Counted from the first letter of the stretch, positions 44,866 through 54,936 are shown. The stretch is DNA of 64,000 nucleotides from Nocardioides szechwanensis (GCF_900103935.1 NZ_FNIC01000004.1:1-64000); one strand, 5' to 3'. Notes: generated by a model not told the origin, from the letters alone. Numbers and translations are program-made.

Positions 44866-45246
44866 GATGGATCCTTCGGGACGGCAGAGTTTGCTGGGTT
44901 GTGTTGCGGGAGTTCTTGGGATGCGCATCCTGCCACGTAGGTCCGACCCGCACGAGTCATCCCCAGGCAGGGGTCCAGATGGATGTTCACCGATGACCTG
45001 AGCAGATAGAGGTCCGTCGTAGTCATAGCAACGGTGGAAACTGTGGATGAACAACATCTATGCAGGTCAGAGGCGCTATTCGCTATCGACGAACCTGTGG
45101 ATGGATCTGGGACAGCCCGCTGTCTGTGTGGAATGAGGCGACGCCGCCGGACGGTGCTGCTCGCTCGTCCACAGATCCTCCCCGTGTAGTTCGGACCCCG
45201 GGAGCACCGTCGTCCACAGCCAGGTGGTCGTCGCAAGAGGAGCTGC
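44866..45246. other. oriC: Probable oriC: dnaA-dnaN intergenic region with DnaA boxes
   Basis: 381 gene-free bases between dnaA and dnaN, the usual place of actinobacterial origins. DnaA-box-like 9-mers: TGTGGATGA 45042-45050, TGTGGATGG 45096-45104, TCGTCCACA 45165-45173 and 45210-45218, all one or two mismatches from TTATCCACA or TTGTCCACA. An AT-richer stretch (about 45000-45085) could be the unwinding zone. The dnaN promoter must lie here too. Confidence 0.75.
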
Positions 45247-46686
45247 TCAGGACTGGCGGGCCTGCATCTTCACCCGGTTGGTGAGCTCGCTGACCTGGTT
45301 GAAGACCGCACGCCGCTCGGCGAGCAGCTGGTTGATCTTGCGGTCGGCGTACATCACCGTCGTGTGGTCGCGGTTGCCGAACTGGGCGCCGATCTTGGGC
45401 AGCGACAGGGCGGTCAGCTCGCGGCAGAGGTACATCGCGATCTGGCGGGCCATCACCAGGTGCCGGCCGCGGCTGGGGCCGGTGAGCTCCTCGATGGAGA
45501 GCCCGAAGTAGGCCGCGGTCTGGGCGATGATGAGCGACGCCGTGATCTCCGGCTCGCCGCCCTCGGGGATCAGGTCCTTGAGCACGATCTCGGCCAGGGT
45601 CATGTCGACCTCCTGACGGTTGAGGTTGGCGAACGCCGTCACCCGGATCAGCGCGCCCTCGAGCTCGCGGATGTTGGTCTGGATCTTGGAGGCGATGAAC
45701 TCGAGCACGTCCGGCGGCGCGGTGAGCCGGTCCATGGCGGCCTTCTTGCGCAGAATCGCGATCCGGGTCTCGAGGTCGGGCGGCTGCACGTCGGTGATCA
45801 GGCCCCACTCGAACCGGTTGCGCAGCCGGTCCTCGAGCGCCTCGAGCCGCTTGGGCGCCCGGTCGGAGGTCAGCACGATCTGCTTGTTGGCGTTGTGGAG
45901 CGTGTTGAACGTGTGGAAGAACTCCTCCTGGGTCTGGGTCTTGCCCTCCAGGAACTGGATGTCGTCGATCAGGAGTACGTCGACGTCGCGGTAGCGCCGC
46001 TTGAACCGGTCCTGCCGGTCGTCGCGGATCGCGTTGATGAACTCGTTGGTGAACTCCTCGCTCGACACGTAGCGCACCTTGGCGCCGGCGTAGAGGCTGC
46101 GCACGTAGTGGCCGATCGCGTGGAGCAGGTGGGTCTTGCCCAGCCCGGAGTCGCCGTAGACCAGCAGTGGGTTGTAGGCCTTGCCGGGCGCCTCGGCCAC
46201 GGCCACCGCGGCGGCGTGGGGGAACCGGTTGGAGCTGCCGATGACGAAGGTCTCGAAGGTGTACTTCGGGTTGAGCCGGGTCTCCAGGGCGCTGCCCTTG
46301 ACCTGCTCGGTCGCCTCGGGGAGGCGGGACTGCGGGGGAGGCAGGGGCTGCACCTGCGGAATTGTCGACATGTCGATCTCTCGACTTGTCTCCGAATCGT
46401 CTTGGCTCCGGTGGTCCGGGATGGGCTGCCCGTCGTCGAGGCTGGCGTCGACGGTGACCGCGATCCGGATCTCGCGCGCGAAGCTCTCCGTGAGCGCGTC
46501 CTCGAGCTGTCCACGCAGCCGGCCCTCGAGCTGAACCCGGGTGAAGTCGTTGGGCACCGCGATGATCGCGGTGTTCTCGTGCAGGGTCACCGGCTTGCTG
46601 GCACGAAGCCACGCCCGCTGGTTGGGTTGCAGGTCGTCGACGACCTGACGCCATGCCTGGTCCAGCTCCGACATCATCTGCTCCAC
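45247..46686 (-). CDS. dnaA: Chromosomal replication initiator DnaA
   Basis: 479 residues from a GTG at 46686 ([12 protein letters not shown]). Domain I (1-80), a Pro/Gln/Asp-rich linker (80-135), the AAA+ domain with Walker A GDSGLGKT (178-185), Walker [13 protein letters not shown] and the arginine region, then the DNA-binding domain with the DnaA signature [15 protein letters not shown]. It binds DnaA boxes and opens the origin. Divergent from rpmH; boxes lie on both sides of the gene. Confidence 0.98.
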   Translation of the reverse strand: MEQMMSELDQAWRQVVDDLQPNQRAWLRASKPVTLHENTAIIAVPNDFTRVQLEGRLRGQLEDALTESFAREIRIAVTVDASLDDGQPIPDHRSQDDSETSREIDMSTIPQVQPLPPPQSRLPEATEQVKGSALETRLNPKYTFETFVIGSSNRFPHAAAVAVAEAPGKAYNPLLVYGDSGLGKTHLLHAIGHYVRSLYAGAKVRYVSSEEFTNEFINAIRDDRQDRFKRRYRDVDVLLIDDIQFLEGKTQTQEEFFHTFNTLHNANKQIVLTSDRAPKRLEALEDRLRNRFEWGLITDVQPPDLETRIAILRKKAAMDRLTAPPDVLEFIASKIQTNIRELEGALIRVTAFANLNRQEVDMTLAEIVLKDLIPEGGEPEITASLIIAQTAAYFGLSIEELTGPSRGRHLVMARQIAMYLCRELTALSLPKIGAQFGNRDHTTVMYADRKINQLLAERRAVFNQVSELTNRVKMQARQS

Positions 46687-47244
46687 CGGGTTCCCGCCGC
46701 CTTTCCTCCTCGGGACGTGCCCGAGCTTTGTCCGCACGCCGTCTTGGCGCCGTCCCGTGCTGTCTCCACAAGTTTGTCCACAGGGTGTGAACCCGACCCT
46801 CAGTCTGTGGACAGAGTCGGTCCGAGACGCATCCGGAGGCCACCGAGTCGAGCATCGTCGCAGGTCAGGTGCCCTTTTCCGTCCAATGTGGCGGGGGTCA
46901 CAAACGGGGCCGATTCGGAGATTTCCGAGGATGCGGGGGAACCTCGGTGTCACGAACCTAACCCGCCTCAACGGGCTCCGGCAACCCGTCATCCACAGGC
47001 TTCGAGAGAGCATGTGGAGAAGCATCCCGGCGGGGGGTCGCACGGGTTTGACCCTGTGGAACGCCAACGCGTACCGTTGGCCGGTCACCGGGTGTCGACC
47101 GGTGCCGCATGTCCACGGGAGAGTCAGAAGTTTCCGTGGGTGGGCGGTGCCAGCCGAACCGGCCCACGGGCCTCGTCCCAGTGGCCAGGCGCTGCCGATC
47201 CAGCCGCGTGACTTCCTCCTGAACCAACTGAAAGAGACAAGCTC
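46687..47244. other. dnaA-rpmH intergenic region with further DnaA boxes
   Basis: 558 bases carrying divergent promoters for dnaA and rpmH. TTGTCCACA at 46774-46782 is a perfect box; TGTGGACAG 46806-46814 and TCATCCACA 46989-46997 are one base off. They may autoregulate dnaA or form part of a two-part origin. No credible gene is present. Confidence 0.7.
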
Positions 47245-47382
47245 GTGAGCAAGCGTACGTACCAGCCGAACAACCGTCGTCGCCACAAGGTGCACGGGTT
47301 CCGCCTGCGCATGCGCACCCGCGCCGGCCGCGCCATCCTCTCGACGCGCCGCCGCAAGGGCCGCAAGAGCCTGGCCGTCTGA
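47245..47382 (+). CDS. rpmH: 50S ribosomal protein L34
   Basis: 45 residues from a [23 protein letters not shown] to [11 protein letters not shown], the complete and highly basic L34. AAAGAGA upstream may serve as ribosome site. First gene of the rightward rpmH-rnpA-yidD-yidC-jag-rsmG-parA-parB series. Confidence 0.98.
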   Translation: MSKRTYQPNNRRRHKVHGFRLRMRTRAGRAILSTRRRKGRKSLAV

Positions 47383-47424
47383 GGGTTGCGTCCTCCGGCC
47401 TTGCTGGCCTGACGCAGCCATCCC

Positions 47425-47769
47425 GTGCTGTCCACGGAGCACCGGCTCACAGACGCCGCGACGTTCCGTCTGGTCTCCCGCACGGGACGGCGGTCGGCCT
47501 CGCGCACGCTCGTCGTGCACCTGGCGCTCACCGACCTATCTGGCCCCCGCGTGGGGTTCGTCGTCAGCAAGGCCGTCGGCAACGCCGTCGTCCGCAACCG
47601 TGTGAAGCGCCGCCTACGTCACCTCGTCCGGGAGCAGCTCACCTCGCTCCCGGACTCCGGCGCGCTCGTGGTCCGGGCGCTGCCCGCGGCCGGCGCCGCC
47701 TCGGCGGCGGAACTGGCCGCCGACCTCGATCGTTGTCTGGGACGGTTGCTACCGAGGGACGCCGCATGA
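47425..47769 (+). CDS. rnpA: Ribonuclease P protein component
   Basis: 114 residues from a [25 protein letters not shown] and the RNP motif [20 protein letters not shown] are typical. The protein binds the catalytic RNA that matures the 5' ends of tRNAs. Its stop overlaps the yidD start (ATGA). Confidence 0.96.
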   Translation: MLSTEHRLTDAATFRLVSRTGRRSASRTLVVHLALTDLSGPRVGFVVSKAVGNAVVRNRVKRRLRHLVREQLTSLPDSGALVVRALPAAGAASAAELAADLDRCLGRLLPRDAA

Positions 47770-48020
47770 AGTACGTCGTGATCGGACTGCTGAAGGCGTA
47801 CCGCGCCGTGATCAGCCCGCTCTACGGGCAGGTGTGCCGTTACCACCCGTCCTGCTCGGCCTATGCGCTCGAGGCCGTGGAGCAGCACGGTACGGTCCGA
47901 GGCGGCTGGCTCGCCGTGCGCCGGCTTGCACGGTGCCACCCCTGGGCCGCCGGCGGCTACGACCCCGTTCCTCCCCGCGTCGCAGCGGGCAACTCGACCT
48001 CGACGCACCAAGGAGCCTGA
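47766..48020 (+). CDS. yidD: Membrane protein insertion efficiency factor YidD
   Basis: 84 residues from ATG 47766. [26 protein letters not shown] and [17 protein letters not shown] contain the conserved Cys/His residues of the family, which assists YidC-dependent insertion. An earlier in-frame Met lies inside rnpA and is not needed. Confidence 0.95.
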   Translation: MKYVVIGLLKAYRAVISPLYGQVCRYHPSCSAYALEAVEQHGTVRGGWLAVRRLARCHPWAAGGYDPVPPRVAAGNSTSTHQGA

Positions 48021-48023
48021 TCC

Positions 48024-49139
48024 GTGGGAATCTTCGGCGACATCGGCAGCTTCATCATGACGCCGCTCTACTACGCCATCTCGGCGATCCTGCTCGCCTG
48101 GCACTGGGTGTTCACCCACATCGGCCTCGACCCCGAGGGTGGTCTGGCCTGGGCGCTGTCGATCATCGGGCTGACGCTGGTGATCCGGGTCGCGCTGATC
48201 CCGCTGTTCGTCAAGCAGATCAAGTCCAGCCGCAACATGCAGCTGATCCAGCCCAAGGTCAAGGAGCTGCAGAAGAAGTACGGTCACGACCGGGAGCGTC
48301 TCGCCCAGGAGACGATGAAGCTCTACAAGGACACGGGCACCAACCCGTTCGCCTCGTGCCTGCCGATCCTGCTGCAGATGCCGATCTTCTTCGCCCTGTT
48401 CCGGCTGCTCGACCAGGCGGCCAAGAAGGGCACCGCGCACGGGTTCCTGACCGAGGACCTGGCCGCGAAGTTCGGCAAGTCCGAGATCTTCGGCGCGATC
48501 CCGATCTCCGACTCCTTCTGGGGCGCCCGCACCTGGGGCGGCAACCCGGACGCCAACGGCCTGGTCATGGCTGTCGCGCTGGTCCTGGTGCTGTCGATGA
48601 CCGCGACCACGTTCACCACCCAGCGCCAGCTGATGAGCAAGAACATGCCGGCCGACGCGCTCAGCGGTCCCTACGCCCAGCAGCAGAAGATGCTGCTCTA
48701 CATCCTCCCCGTGGCGTTCGGTCTCGGTGGCGTGGCGTTCCCGATCGGTGTCCTCCTCTACTGGACCACCTCGAACCTGTGGACGATGGGTCAGCAGTTC
48801 TACGTGATCCGCAACAACCCGGCCCCCGGCACGCCGGCGGCCCAGGCCAAGCTCGACCGCGACAAGGCCAAGGCGCTCAAGCACGGCAAGCCGCTCGTGG
48901 CCGAGGCGGAGCCTGAGCCCGAGGTCGAGACGCGCCCCGCCGTGCGTGAACAGCCCAAGCGGCTGACCAAGGCCCAGCGTCAGGCTCAGCTCAGGCAGCA
49001 GCAGAAGAGCCAGGCCGCCCAGAAGCGGCAGGGTCAGCAGCGCCAGCAGAAGCAGGGCCAGCAGGGCCAGGGCAAACAGGCCGGCAAGGCCCCCGAACCG
49101 AAGACTGACCAGAACAAGGACAAGGGAGACACCCCATGA
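48024..49139 (+). CDS. yidC: Membrane protein insertase YidC
   Basis: 371 residues from a GTG. Five to six helices; the conserved core has GLTLVIRVALIPLFVKQIKS with the hydrophilic-groove Arg, the C1 loop MQLIQPKVKELQKKYG, NPFASCLPILLQMPIFFALF and FPIGVLLYWTTSNLWT. The C-terminus is a long Gln/Lys-rich tail, typical of actinobacterial YidC. It inserts membrane proteins with or without SecYEG. The end overlaps the next gene (ATGA). Confidence 0.97.
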   Translation: MGIFGDIGSFIMTPLYYAISAILLAWHWVFTHIGLDPEGGLAWALSIIGLTLVIRVALIPLFVKQIKSSRNMQLIQPKVKELQKKYGHDRERLAQETMKLYKDTGTNPFASCLPILLQMPIFFALFRLLDQAAKKGTAHGFLTEDLAAKFGKSEIFGAIPISDSFWGARTWGGNPDANGLVMAVALVLVLSMTATTFTTQRQLMSKNMPADALSGPYAQQQKMLLYILPVAFGLGGVAFPIGVLLYWTTSNLWTMGQQFYVIRNNPAPGTPAAQAKLDRDKAKALKHGKPLVAEAEPEPEVETRPAVREQPKRLTKAQRQAQLRQQQKSQAAQKRQGQQRQQKQGQQGQGKQAGKAPEPKTDQNKDKGDTP

Positions 49140-49810
49140 GCGCCGACGTCGACACCGAGACCACCGAGACCGACGAGGTCACCGAGGTGGGCGAGAACGA
49201 CTCCCCCGAGACGTCCGAGGACGCCCCTGACGCCTCAGGGGCCCCTGGGGCCCCTGACGCTGCTGACGCTGCTGACGCTGCTGAGGTGGCGGAGGACGGC
49301 GACGACTCCGACGAGAGTGACGACGAGACGCCGGCCCCGGCTCGGGCCTCGCGCCTCCAGCAGCTCGAGCGCGAGGGTGACATCGCCGCCGACTACCTCG
49401 AGGAGCTCCTCGACATCGCCGATCTCGACGGCGACCTGGACATGGACGTCGACGGTGACCGTGCCGCGGTGTCGATCGTGGGTGCCGACCTGAGCCAGCT
49501 GATCGGCCCGGACGGCGAGGTGCTCGAGGCGCTGCAGGAGCTCACCCGACTCGCGGTGTTCCGTGAGACCGGCGACCGCTCCCGCCTGATGCTGGACATC
49601 TCCGGGTACCGGGCCGACAAGCGTGAGCAGCTCGTGGCGCTGGCCGCTCGGCTATGCGCCCAGGTGAAGGAGACCGGCGAGCCGGTGTCCCTGGACCCGA
49701 TGAGCCCGTTCGAGCGCAAGGTCGTCCACGACGCCGTGGCCGCTGCCGGGCTGTCCTCGGAGTCCGAGGGTGCCGAGCCGCGACGCTTCGTGGTCATCGT
49801 TCCCGCGTAG
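49136..49810 (+). CDS. khpB: Jag/KhpB-type RNA-binding protein (KH and R3H domains)
   Basis: 224 residues. An acidic low-complexity N-terminus (1-62, with Ala-Ala-Asp repeats encoded by GCTGCTGAC units) precedes a KH domain (about 85-150, GPDGEVLEALQELTRL) and an R3H domain (about 155-224, PMSPFERKVVHDAVAAAGL). KhpB binds RNA and influences cell division in other bacteria. It follows yidC as usual. The N-terminal Jag domain itself is absent. Confidence 0.92.
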   Translation: MSADVDTETTETDEVTEVGENDSPETSEDAPDASGAPGAPDAADAADAAEVAEDGDDSDESDDETPAPARASRLQQLEREGDIAADYLEELLDIADLDGDLDMDVDGDRAAVSIVGADLSQLIGPDGEVLEALQELTRLAVFRETGDRSRLMLDISGYRADKREQLVALAARLCAQVKETGEPVSLDPMSPFERKVVHDAVAAAGLSSESEGAEPRRFVVIVPA

Positions 49811-49818
49811 TCCACGCA

Positions 49819-49834
49819 TGTTTCACGTGAAACA
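49819..49834. promoter_or_regulatory. parS: parS site 1
   Basis: TGTTTCACGTGAAACA is a perfect 16-bp parS palindrome, in the gap between khpB and rsmG. ParB loads here and spreads to form the segregation complex. Confidence 0.96.
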
Positions 49835-49846
49835 CGGTTGTCCGTG

Positions 49847-50581
49847 ATGAGCGAGACCGACCCGTTGACACCCTCCGCGCCCGACGTGGCGCGGAGGGTG
49901 TTTTCTGTTGAGCGACTACCCCTCGCCGAGCGCTACGCCGCCCTCCTGGCCACCGACGGGGTCGTCCGTGGCCTGATCGGTCCGCGGGAGGCGCCCCGCC
50001 TGTGGGAGCGGCACCTGCTGAACTGCGCGGTGCTGGCCGACCTGCTGCCCGAGGACGCCACCGTCTGCGACATCGGGTCCGGTGCCGGCCTCCCGGGCCT
50101 GGTCCTGGCGATCGCTCGTCCCGACCTTCGGGTCACGCTGGTCGAGCCACTGCTACGTCGCACCACCTTCCTCGAGGAGGCCGTGGCCGAGCTGGGGCTG
50201 GAGCAGGTCGAGGTCGTCCGGGGCCGGGCGGAGGTCCTTCACGGCGAGCGGCGCTTCGATGTGGTGACCTCCCGGGCGGTGGCTCCGATGGAGCGGCTGC
50301 TCGGCTGGTCGATGCCGCTGGTCGACCCCCACGGTGCACTGGTGGCGATGAAGGGCTCGTCGGTCGCCGAGGAGATCGAGGCGTCCGCCGGCGTCCTCGC
50401 GGACCTGGGTTGTGCTGCTCCCGAGGTGCACATCCTCGGTGAGGACCTACTGTCGTCCATAACCGTCGCGGTGCGAGTTACCTGGGCCGAGCCGGCGCGG
50501 GTATCTTGGCCGATGGCCCAGACGCCCCCGAGGCGCGCGGCGCCTTCCAGAACCAAACGCAAGCAGAGGCGGAACGAGTGA
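49847..50581 (+). CDS. rsmG: 16S rRNA (guanine-N7) methyltransferase RsmG
   Basis: 244 residues from ATG 49847 (MSETDPLTPSAPD); GTG 49844 and TTG 49838 are alternative starts that would approach the parS site. The SAM-binding motif CDIGSGAGLPGLVLAIARPD and VTSRAVAPMERLL identify RsmG, which methylates G527 of 16S rRNA. The C-terminus is a basic extension (about 220-244). Stop overlaps the parA start (GTGA). Confidence 0.95.
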   Translation: MSETDPLTPSAPDVARRVFSVERLPLAERYAALLATDGVVRGLIGPREAPRLWERHLLNCAVLADLLPEDATVCDIGSGAGLPGLVLAIARPDLRVTLVEPLLRRTTFLEEAVAELGLEQVEVVRGRAEVLHGERRFDVVTSRAVAPMERLLGWSMPLVDPHGALVAMKGSSVAEEIEASAGVLADLGCAAPEVHILGEDLLSSITVAVRVTWAEPARVSWPMAQTPPRRAAPSRTKRKQRRNE

Positions 50582-51669
50582 CCGAGGAGTTTTCCACCGG
50601 TGCCACACCGCCGTCTGAGCCTGACTATCCACAGGTTCAGACCAGTTCTCCACAGGCAGGGGAGAACGCGGACAACAACGATGTTTCACGTGAAACAGCT
50701 GGCGAAGGGGTGCCGCCGAGCCCGTTCGCGGTCCGGACCGCGGGCGAGCTCGCCTCGACGAGCTCCGCCCTCGACGACGCGGGCACCCCCCTAGCGCGAG
50801 CGGCCCAGCACAGCATCCTGGCTCGCCAGCAGGCACACACCCGACCCTCGTTGCAGCGCCCGGACGCGACCCGGGTCTTCGTGGTGGCCAACCAGAAGGG
50901 CGGCGTGGGCAAGACGACCTCCACCGTCAACGTGGCCGCCGGCCTGGCCCAGCTCGGACAGCGGGTCCTCGTCATCGACCTGGACCCCCAGGGCAACGCC
51001 TCGACCGCGCTGAGCGTCGAGCACCGACGCGGCGTGCCCTCGACGTACGACGCCCTCGTGGACGGCGTTCCGCTCGCCGACGTGGTCGCGCCGTGCCCGG
51101 ACGTCGAGGGGCTGTGGGCCGTGCCGGCGACCATCGACCTCGCCGGTGCCGAGATCGAGCTGGTCAGCGTGGTCGCCCGCGAGGGCCGGCTCAAGCGCGC
51201 GATCGACGGCCATCCTCTCGTGGGGACCGCTGCCGACGTCGGCGACGAGCGCTACGACTTCGTCTTCATCGACTGCCCGCCCTCCCTGGGGCTGCTCACG
51301 CTCAACGCGCTGGTCGCGGGCGCCGAGATGATGATCCCGATCCAGGCCGAGTACTACGCCCTGGAAGGCCTCGGCCAGCTGCTGGAGACCGTCGACATGG
51401 TGCGGGCCCACCTCAACCCGGACCTGGCCGTCTCCACGATCCTGGTCACGATGTACGACGCCCGTACCCGGCTGGCCGCCGGCGTGGCCGAGGAGGTGCG
51501 CGAGCACTTCGGCGACCAGGTGCTCAAGACCTCGATCCCACGCTCCGTGCGGGTCTCCGAGGCGCCGTCGTACGGCCAGACGGTCATGACCTACGACCCG
51601 GGTTCCCCCGGGGCGCTGAGCTATCTCGAGGCCGCCCGCGAGATCGCGACCAAGGGAGTCCGCGCGTGA
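50578..51669 (+). CDS. parA: Chromosome partitioning ATPase ParA (Soj)
   Basis: 363 residues from a GTG overlapping the rsmG stop, with GAGGCGG upstream. A disordered N-terminal extension of about 100 residues contains the second parS site, read as DVSRETA. The deviant Walker A KGGVGKTT follows, then DLDPQGN and Walker [12 protein letters not shown]. ParA moves ParB-bound origins to opposite poles. Its end overlaps parB by four bases. Confidence 0.96.
   Translation: MTEEFSTGATPPSEPDYPQVQTSSPQAGENADNNDVSRETAGEGVPPSPFAVRTAGELASTSSALDDAGTPLARAAQHSILARQQAHTRPSLQRPDATRVFVVANQKGGVGKTTSTVNVAAGLAQLGQRVLVIDLDPQGNASTALSVEHRRGVPSTYDALVDGVPLADVVAPCPDVEGLWAVPATIDLAGAEIELVSVVAREGRLKRAIDGHPLVGTAADVGDERYDFVFIDCPPSLGLLTLNALVAGAEMMIPIQAEYYALEGLGQLLETVDMVRAHLNPDLAVSTILVTMYDARTRLAAGVAEEVREHFGDQVLKTSIPRSVRVSEAPSYGQTVMTYDPGSPGALSYLEAAREIATKGVRA
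50682..50697. promoter_or_regulatory. parS: parS site 2, inside the parA coding region
   Basis: A second perfect TGTTTCACGTGAAACA, 863 bases from the first, lies in the part of parA encoding the variable N-terminal extension. Confidence 0.96.
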
Positions 51670-52631
51670 ACCGTCCGACGCAGCGCCGTGGCCTGGGCCG
51701 TGGCCTGGGCTCCCTGATCCCGACCGCCCCGCCCGAGACTCCGGGGACCCCAGGGGCCCCCGCCTCGTCGGGCGAGGCCGGCTCGACCGCGGAGACACCG
51801 GCGCCGGACCAGGTCGCCTCGGGCGCCTACTTCGCCGAGCTGCCGATCACCCAGGTACAGCCCAACCGTGTGCAGCCGCGGCAGGTCTTCGATGAGGAGG
51901 CGATGTCGGAGCTGGTCCACTCGATCCGTGAGGTGGGGCTGCTCCAGCCGGTCGTCGTGCGGCGTACCGGCCCGGAGGCCTACGAGCTGGTCATGGGCGA
52001 GCGCCGCTGGCGCGCCTCCCAGGAGGCCGGCCTCACCGCGATCCCCGCGATCGTGCGCGAGACCGAAGACAACGACATGCTCCGCGACGCGCTGCTGGAG
52101 AACCTCCACCGCTCGCAGCTCAACCCGCTGGAGGAGGCGTCGGCCTACGCCCAGCTGCTCGAGGACTTCTCCTGCACCCACGAGGAGCTCGCCGGCCGGA
52201 TCGGGCGCTCCCGTCCGCAGATCAGCAACACGCTGCGCCTGCTCAAGCTCAGCCCGGCCGTCCAGCGCCGCGTCGCGGCGGGGGTCCTCTCCGCCGGGCA
52301 CGGCCGCTCGCTGCTGGCCGTCGAGGACCCGGAGATCCAGGACCGGCTCGCCCAGCGAGTCGTCGCCGAGGGCATCAGCGTCCGTGGCCTCGAGGAGATC
52401 GTGGCCGTCGGCGAGCTCAAGGGCTCCGGCCAGCGGGTCACCCGGCGCAAGCCCACGGCACCCGGCCTGGCCGACCTCGCCGAGCGCCTCTCCGAGCGGC
52501 TGGAGACCCGGGTCAAGGTCGACCTCGGCCAGCGCAAGGGCAAGATCACCGTGGAGTTCGCCTCCCTCGACGACCTGCGCCGGATCATCGACATCATGGA
52601 CCCGCGCAACCGCAACGACCGGCCGATCTAG
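51666..52631 (+). CDS. parB: Chromosome partitioning protein ParB (Spo0J)
   Basis: 321 residues from a GTG overlapping the parA stop. N-terminal [13 protein letters not shown] is the ParA-contact motif; the CTPase domain has GERRWRA, and the helix-turn-helix reads [18 protein letters not shown] with the parS recognition helix. The C-terminal dimerisation domain (about 265-321) ends with [17 protein letters not shown]. It binds the two parS sites just upstream. Confidence 0.97.
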   Translation: MNRPTQRRGLGRGLGSLIPTAPPETPGTPGAPASSGEAGSTAETPAPDQVASGAYFAELPITQVQPNRVQPRQVFDEEAMSELVHSIREVGLLQPVVVRRTGPEAYELVMGERRWRASQEAGLTAIPAIVRETEDNDMLRDALLENLHRSQLNPLEEASAYAQLLEDFSCTHEELAGRIGRSRPQISNTLRLLKLSPAVQRRVAAGVLSAGHGRSLLAVEDPEIQDRLAQRVVAEGISVRGLEEIVAVGELKGSGQRVTRRKPTAPGLADLAERLSERLETRVKVDLGQRKGKITVEFASLDDLRRIIDIMDPRNRNDRPI

Positions 52632-52709
52632 CCACCTGTCGCTTTGTCGACAAACCCACTTATCGACTAGTCGCCATGTCGGTACGAGCCTCTCACCTGC
52701 GCAAACTGA

Positions 52710-52772
52710 GATAGTCCCTCACGCCAGAGTGGTCTTGGATCGATCCAAGTCGCGCTGATGTGAGGGACTATC
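52710..52772. terminator. Inverted repeat between convergent parB and acyltransferase genes
   Basis: GATAGTCCCTCAC (52710-52722) pairs with GTGAGGGACTATC (52760-52772), enclosing the 16-bp palindrome CTTGGATCGATCCAAG (52734-52749). The perfect outer arms suit a two-way terminator. The nested palindrome is unusual; no transposase is nearby. Confidence 0.6.
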
Positions 52773-52810
52773 CGGGCGACCCGGGGTGGGGTGGCGCAGC
52801 GGGGGTGGGG

Positions 52811-53584
52811 TCAGGAGTCCTTGGCGGCGCGCTTGGCGGCACGCCGGGCGGCGCGGTCGCGCTTCTCGGCGGCGTCGAGCGCGGCCGCCTCCTCGAGCGT
52901 GGGTGCCGAGCCGCCGTAGCGGGCCGGGAGCCACCAGGAGCCCGGGGGCTGCTCGGCCTCGGGGTAGGTGCGGATGGTCTCGTCGAGCATCGAGGACATC
53001 ACCCGGTGGAGCTCGGCGGTCTCGGCGACCGGGTCGTCGCCGGTCGGGTGCAGGGGCTGGCCGACCCGGATGGCGATGGTCTTGCCGCGCGAGAAGTCCC
53101 GGGGGTGGTCCTTGGTCATCATCCGCTGCGTACCCCAGAGGATGACCGGCACCAGCGGTACCCCGGCCGCCGCCGCGATCCGCACCGCACCGGACTTGAA
53201 CTCCTTGAGCTCCATCGCCCGCGAGATCGTCGCCTCGGGGAAGATCCCGACCGCCTCGCCGTTCTTCAGGTAGTCCAGCGCTGTGTGGTACGACGCCAGC
53301 CCCTCGCCGCGGTCCACCTGGATGTGGTGCAGGGAGCGCATCAGTGGCCCGCCGAACCGGTTGTCGAAGATCTCGCGCTTGGCCATGAAGCGCACCAGCC
53401 GGCCGGAGGGGTTGGCGGCGAGCCCGCCGTACACGAAGTCGACGTACCCGATGTGGTTATAGGCCAGCAGCACGCCGCCGGTCTTCGGCACGTGCTCGGT
53501 CCCGGTCATCTCGAAGCGCTGCCCCAGGACCCGGAACAGGGTCTTGGCCGTGAGGATGATCGGCGGGTAGGTGATGTCGCGCAT
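52811..53584 (-). CDS. Lysophospholipid acyltransferase family protein (PlsC-like)
   Basis: 257 residues. The HX4D motif is NHIGYVD, the acceptor-binding motif FPEATIS, and PVILWGTQR completes the PlsC pattern. It should acylate lysophosphatidate or a related lipid at the inner membrane face. The C-terminus is a basic Arg/Ala/Lys tail. It lies 46 bases downstream of the aminotransferase gene on the same strand and may be co-transcribed. Confidence 0.9.
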   Translation of the reverse strand: MRDITYPPIILTAKTLFRVLGQRFEMTGTEHVPKTGGVLLAYNHIGYVDFVYGGLAANPSGRLVRFMAKREIFDNRFGGPLMRSLHHIQVDRGEGLASYHTALDYLKNGEAVGIFPEATISRAMELKEFKSGAVRIAAAAGVPLVPVILWGTQRMMTKDHPRDFSRGKTIAIRVGQPLHPTGDDPVAETAELHRVMSSMLDETIRTYPEAEQPPGSWWLPARYGGSAPTLEEAAALDAAEKRDRAARRAAKRAAKDS

Positions 53585-53630
53585 GGTGCTCCTCGTTGAG
53601 CGTGGGGGGTGCGGTCAGCCCAGGATGCAG

Positions 53631-54854
53631 TCAGCGAAGCGTGGCGAGGTAGTCGGCGATCCGGCCGATCGCCTCCTCGAGCACTGCCACGTCGGGCAGC
53701 GTGACCAGCCGGAAGTGGTCGGGCGTGGGCCAGTTGAAGCCGGTGCCGTGGGTGACCAGCAGCTTCTTGGCGCGCAGCAGGTCGATGACGAAGGCCTCGT
53801 CGTCCTCGATCGGGTAGACCTCGGGGTCCAGCCGCGGGAAGCAGTAGAGCGCCCCCTGAGGGCGTACGGAGGACACACCGGGGATGTCGTTGAGCAGCCG
53901 GTGGGCCAGAATGCTCTGCTCGTAGAACCGGCCGCCGGGCCCGATCAGTTCCTGGATCGACTGGTAGCCGCCCAGCGCGGTCTGGATCGCGTGCTGCGCG
54001 GGCACGTTGGCGCACATCCGCATGTTGGCGATGAGGGTGAGGCCCTCCAGGAAGTCGGTCGCGCGCTCCTTGGGGCCGGAGATCATCACCCAGCCGGCGC
54101 GGTAGCCGCACACGCGGTAGGACTTCGAGAGTCCGCTGAACGTCAGGCACAGTACGTCGGAACCGGCGGCCTTCGCGGCGTGGTGGTGCACCGCCCCGTC
54201 GAACAGGATCTTCTCGTAGATCTCGTCGGCGAAGACCACCAGCTCGTGGCGGCGCGCGATGTCGACCAGGCCCTCGACGGTGGCCTTGCTGTAGACGGCA
54301 CCCGTGGGGTTGTTGGGGTTGATGATGACGATCGCGTGGGTGTTCTCGGTGATCTTGGACTCGATGTCCGCGAGGTCGGGGTTCCAGTCGTCGTCCTCGT
54401 CGCACAGGTAGTGCACGGGCACGCCGCCGGCGAGGGTCACCGCCCCGGTCCACAGCGGGTAGTCGGGCGCGGGGACCAGGATCTCGTTGCCGTCGTCGAC
54501 GAACGCCTGGAGCACCATCGAGATCAGCTCGGAGACGCCGTTGCCGATGAAGACGTCCTCGACGGTGACGTCGAGCAGTCCCTGCTGCTGGTAGAACTGC
54601 GAGACCGCCGTGCGCGCCGAGTAGATGCCCTGCGAGTCGCTGTAGCCCTGCGACTCGGGCAGGTGGTGGATCATGTCGGCGAGGATCGCCTCGGGCGCCT
54701 CGAAGCCGAACGGCGCCGGGTTGCCGATGTTGAGCTTGAGGATCCGGTGGCCCTCGGCCTCGAGCCGCTGGGCCTCGACCAGGATGGGTCCCCGCACGTC
54801 GTAACGGACGTTGTGGAGCTTGCGGCTCTGCCGGATCGGGCGCACGAGTGTCAT
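53631..54854 (-). CDS. Pyridoxal-phosphate aminotransferase (AlaA-like, class I/II)
   Basis: 407 residues from ATG 54854 (MTLVRPIRQSRKLHNVRYDV). Fold type I signature: LNIGNPAPFGFEAPE, NPNNPTGAVY, FADEIYEKILFD, and the cofactor Lys in SGLSKSYRVCGYRAGW. Closest in style to AlaA/glutamate-pyruvate aminotransferases, which make alanine from pyruvate. The Asn-Pro-rich loop and length match. Exact substrate is inferred. Confidence 0.92.
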   Translation of the reverse strand: MTLVRPIRQSRKLHNVRYDVRGPILVEAQRLEAEGHRILKLNIGNPAPFGFEAPEAILADMIHHLPESQGYSDSQGIYSARTAVSQFYQQQGLLDVTVEDVFIGNGVSELISMVLQAFVDDGNEILVPAPDYPLWTGAVTLAGGVPVHYLCDEDDDWNPDLADIESKITENTHAIVIINPNNPTGAVYSKATVEGLVDIARRHELVVFADEIYEKILFDGAVHHHAAKAAGSDVLCLTFSGLSKSYRVCGYRAGWVMISGPKERATDFLEGLTLIANMRMCANVPAQHAIQTALGGYQSIQELIGPGGRFYEQSILAHRLLNDIPGVSSVRPQGALYCFPRLDPEVYPIEDDEAFVIDLLRAKKLLVTHGTGFNWPTPDHFRLVTLPDVAVLEEAIGRIADYLATLR

Positions 54855-54936
54855 CCTCTCAGGAGGACCCCCGCGGCTCACCCGCAGTCCCAGGTCGCGG
54901 TCCCGTGGGTCGTCCCGCCCGACAGGGGAGGTGCGC

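Noticed and set aside
45364..47211. Plus-strand frame of about 600 codons opposite dnaA
   Set aside because: Shadow of dnaA and the origin region; no recognisable motif.
49240..49290. Tandem GCTGCTGAC-like units considered as a regulatory repeat
   Set aside because: They are in frame and encode Ala-Ala-Asp in the disordered N-terminus of the KhpB-like protein.
50578..52631. parA-parB considered as a plasmid partition system
   Set aside because: Position after rsmG near dnaA and the canonical chromosomal parS sequence show it is the chromosomal system.
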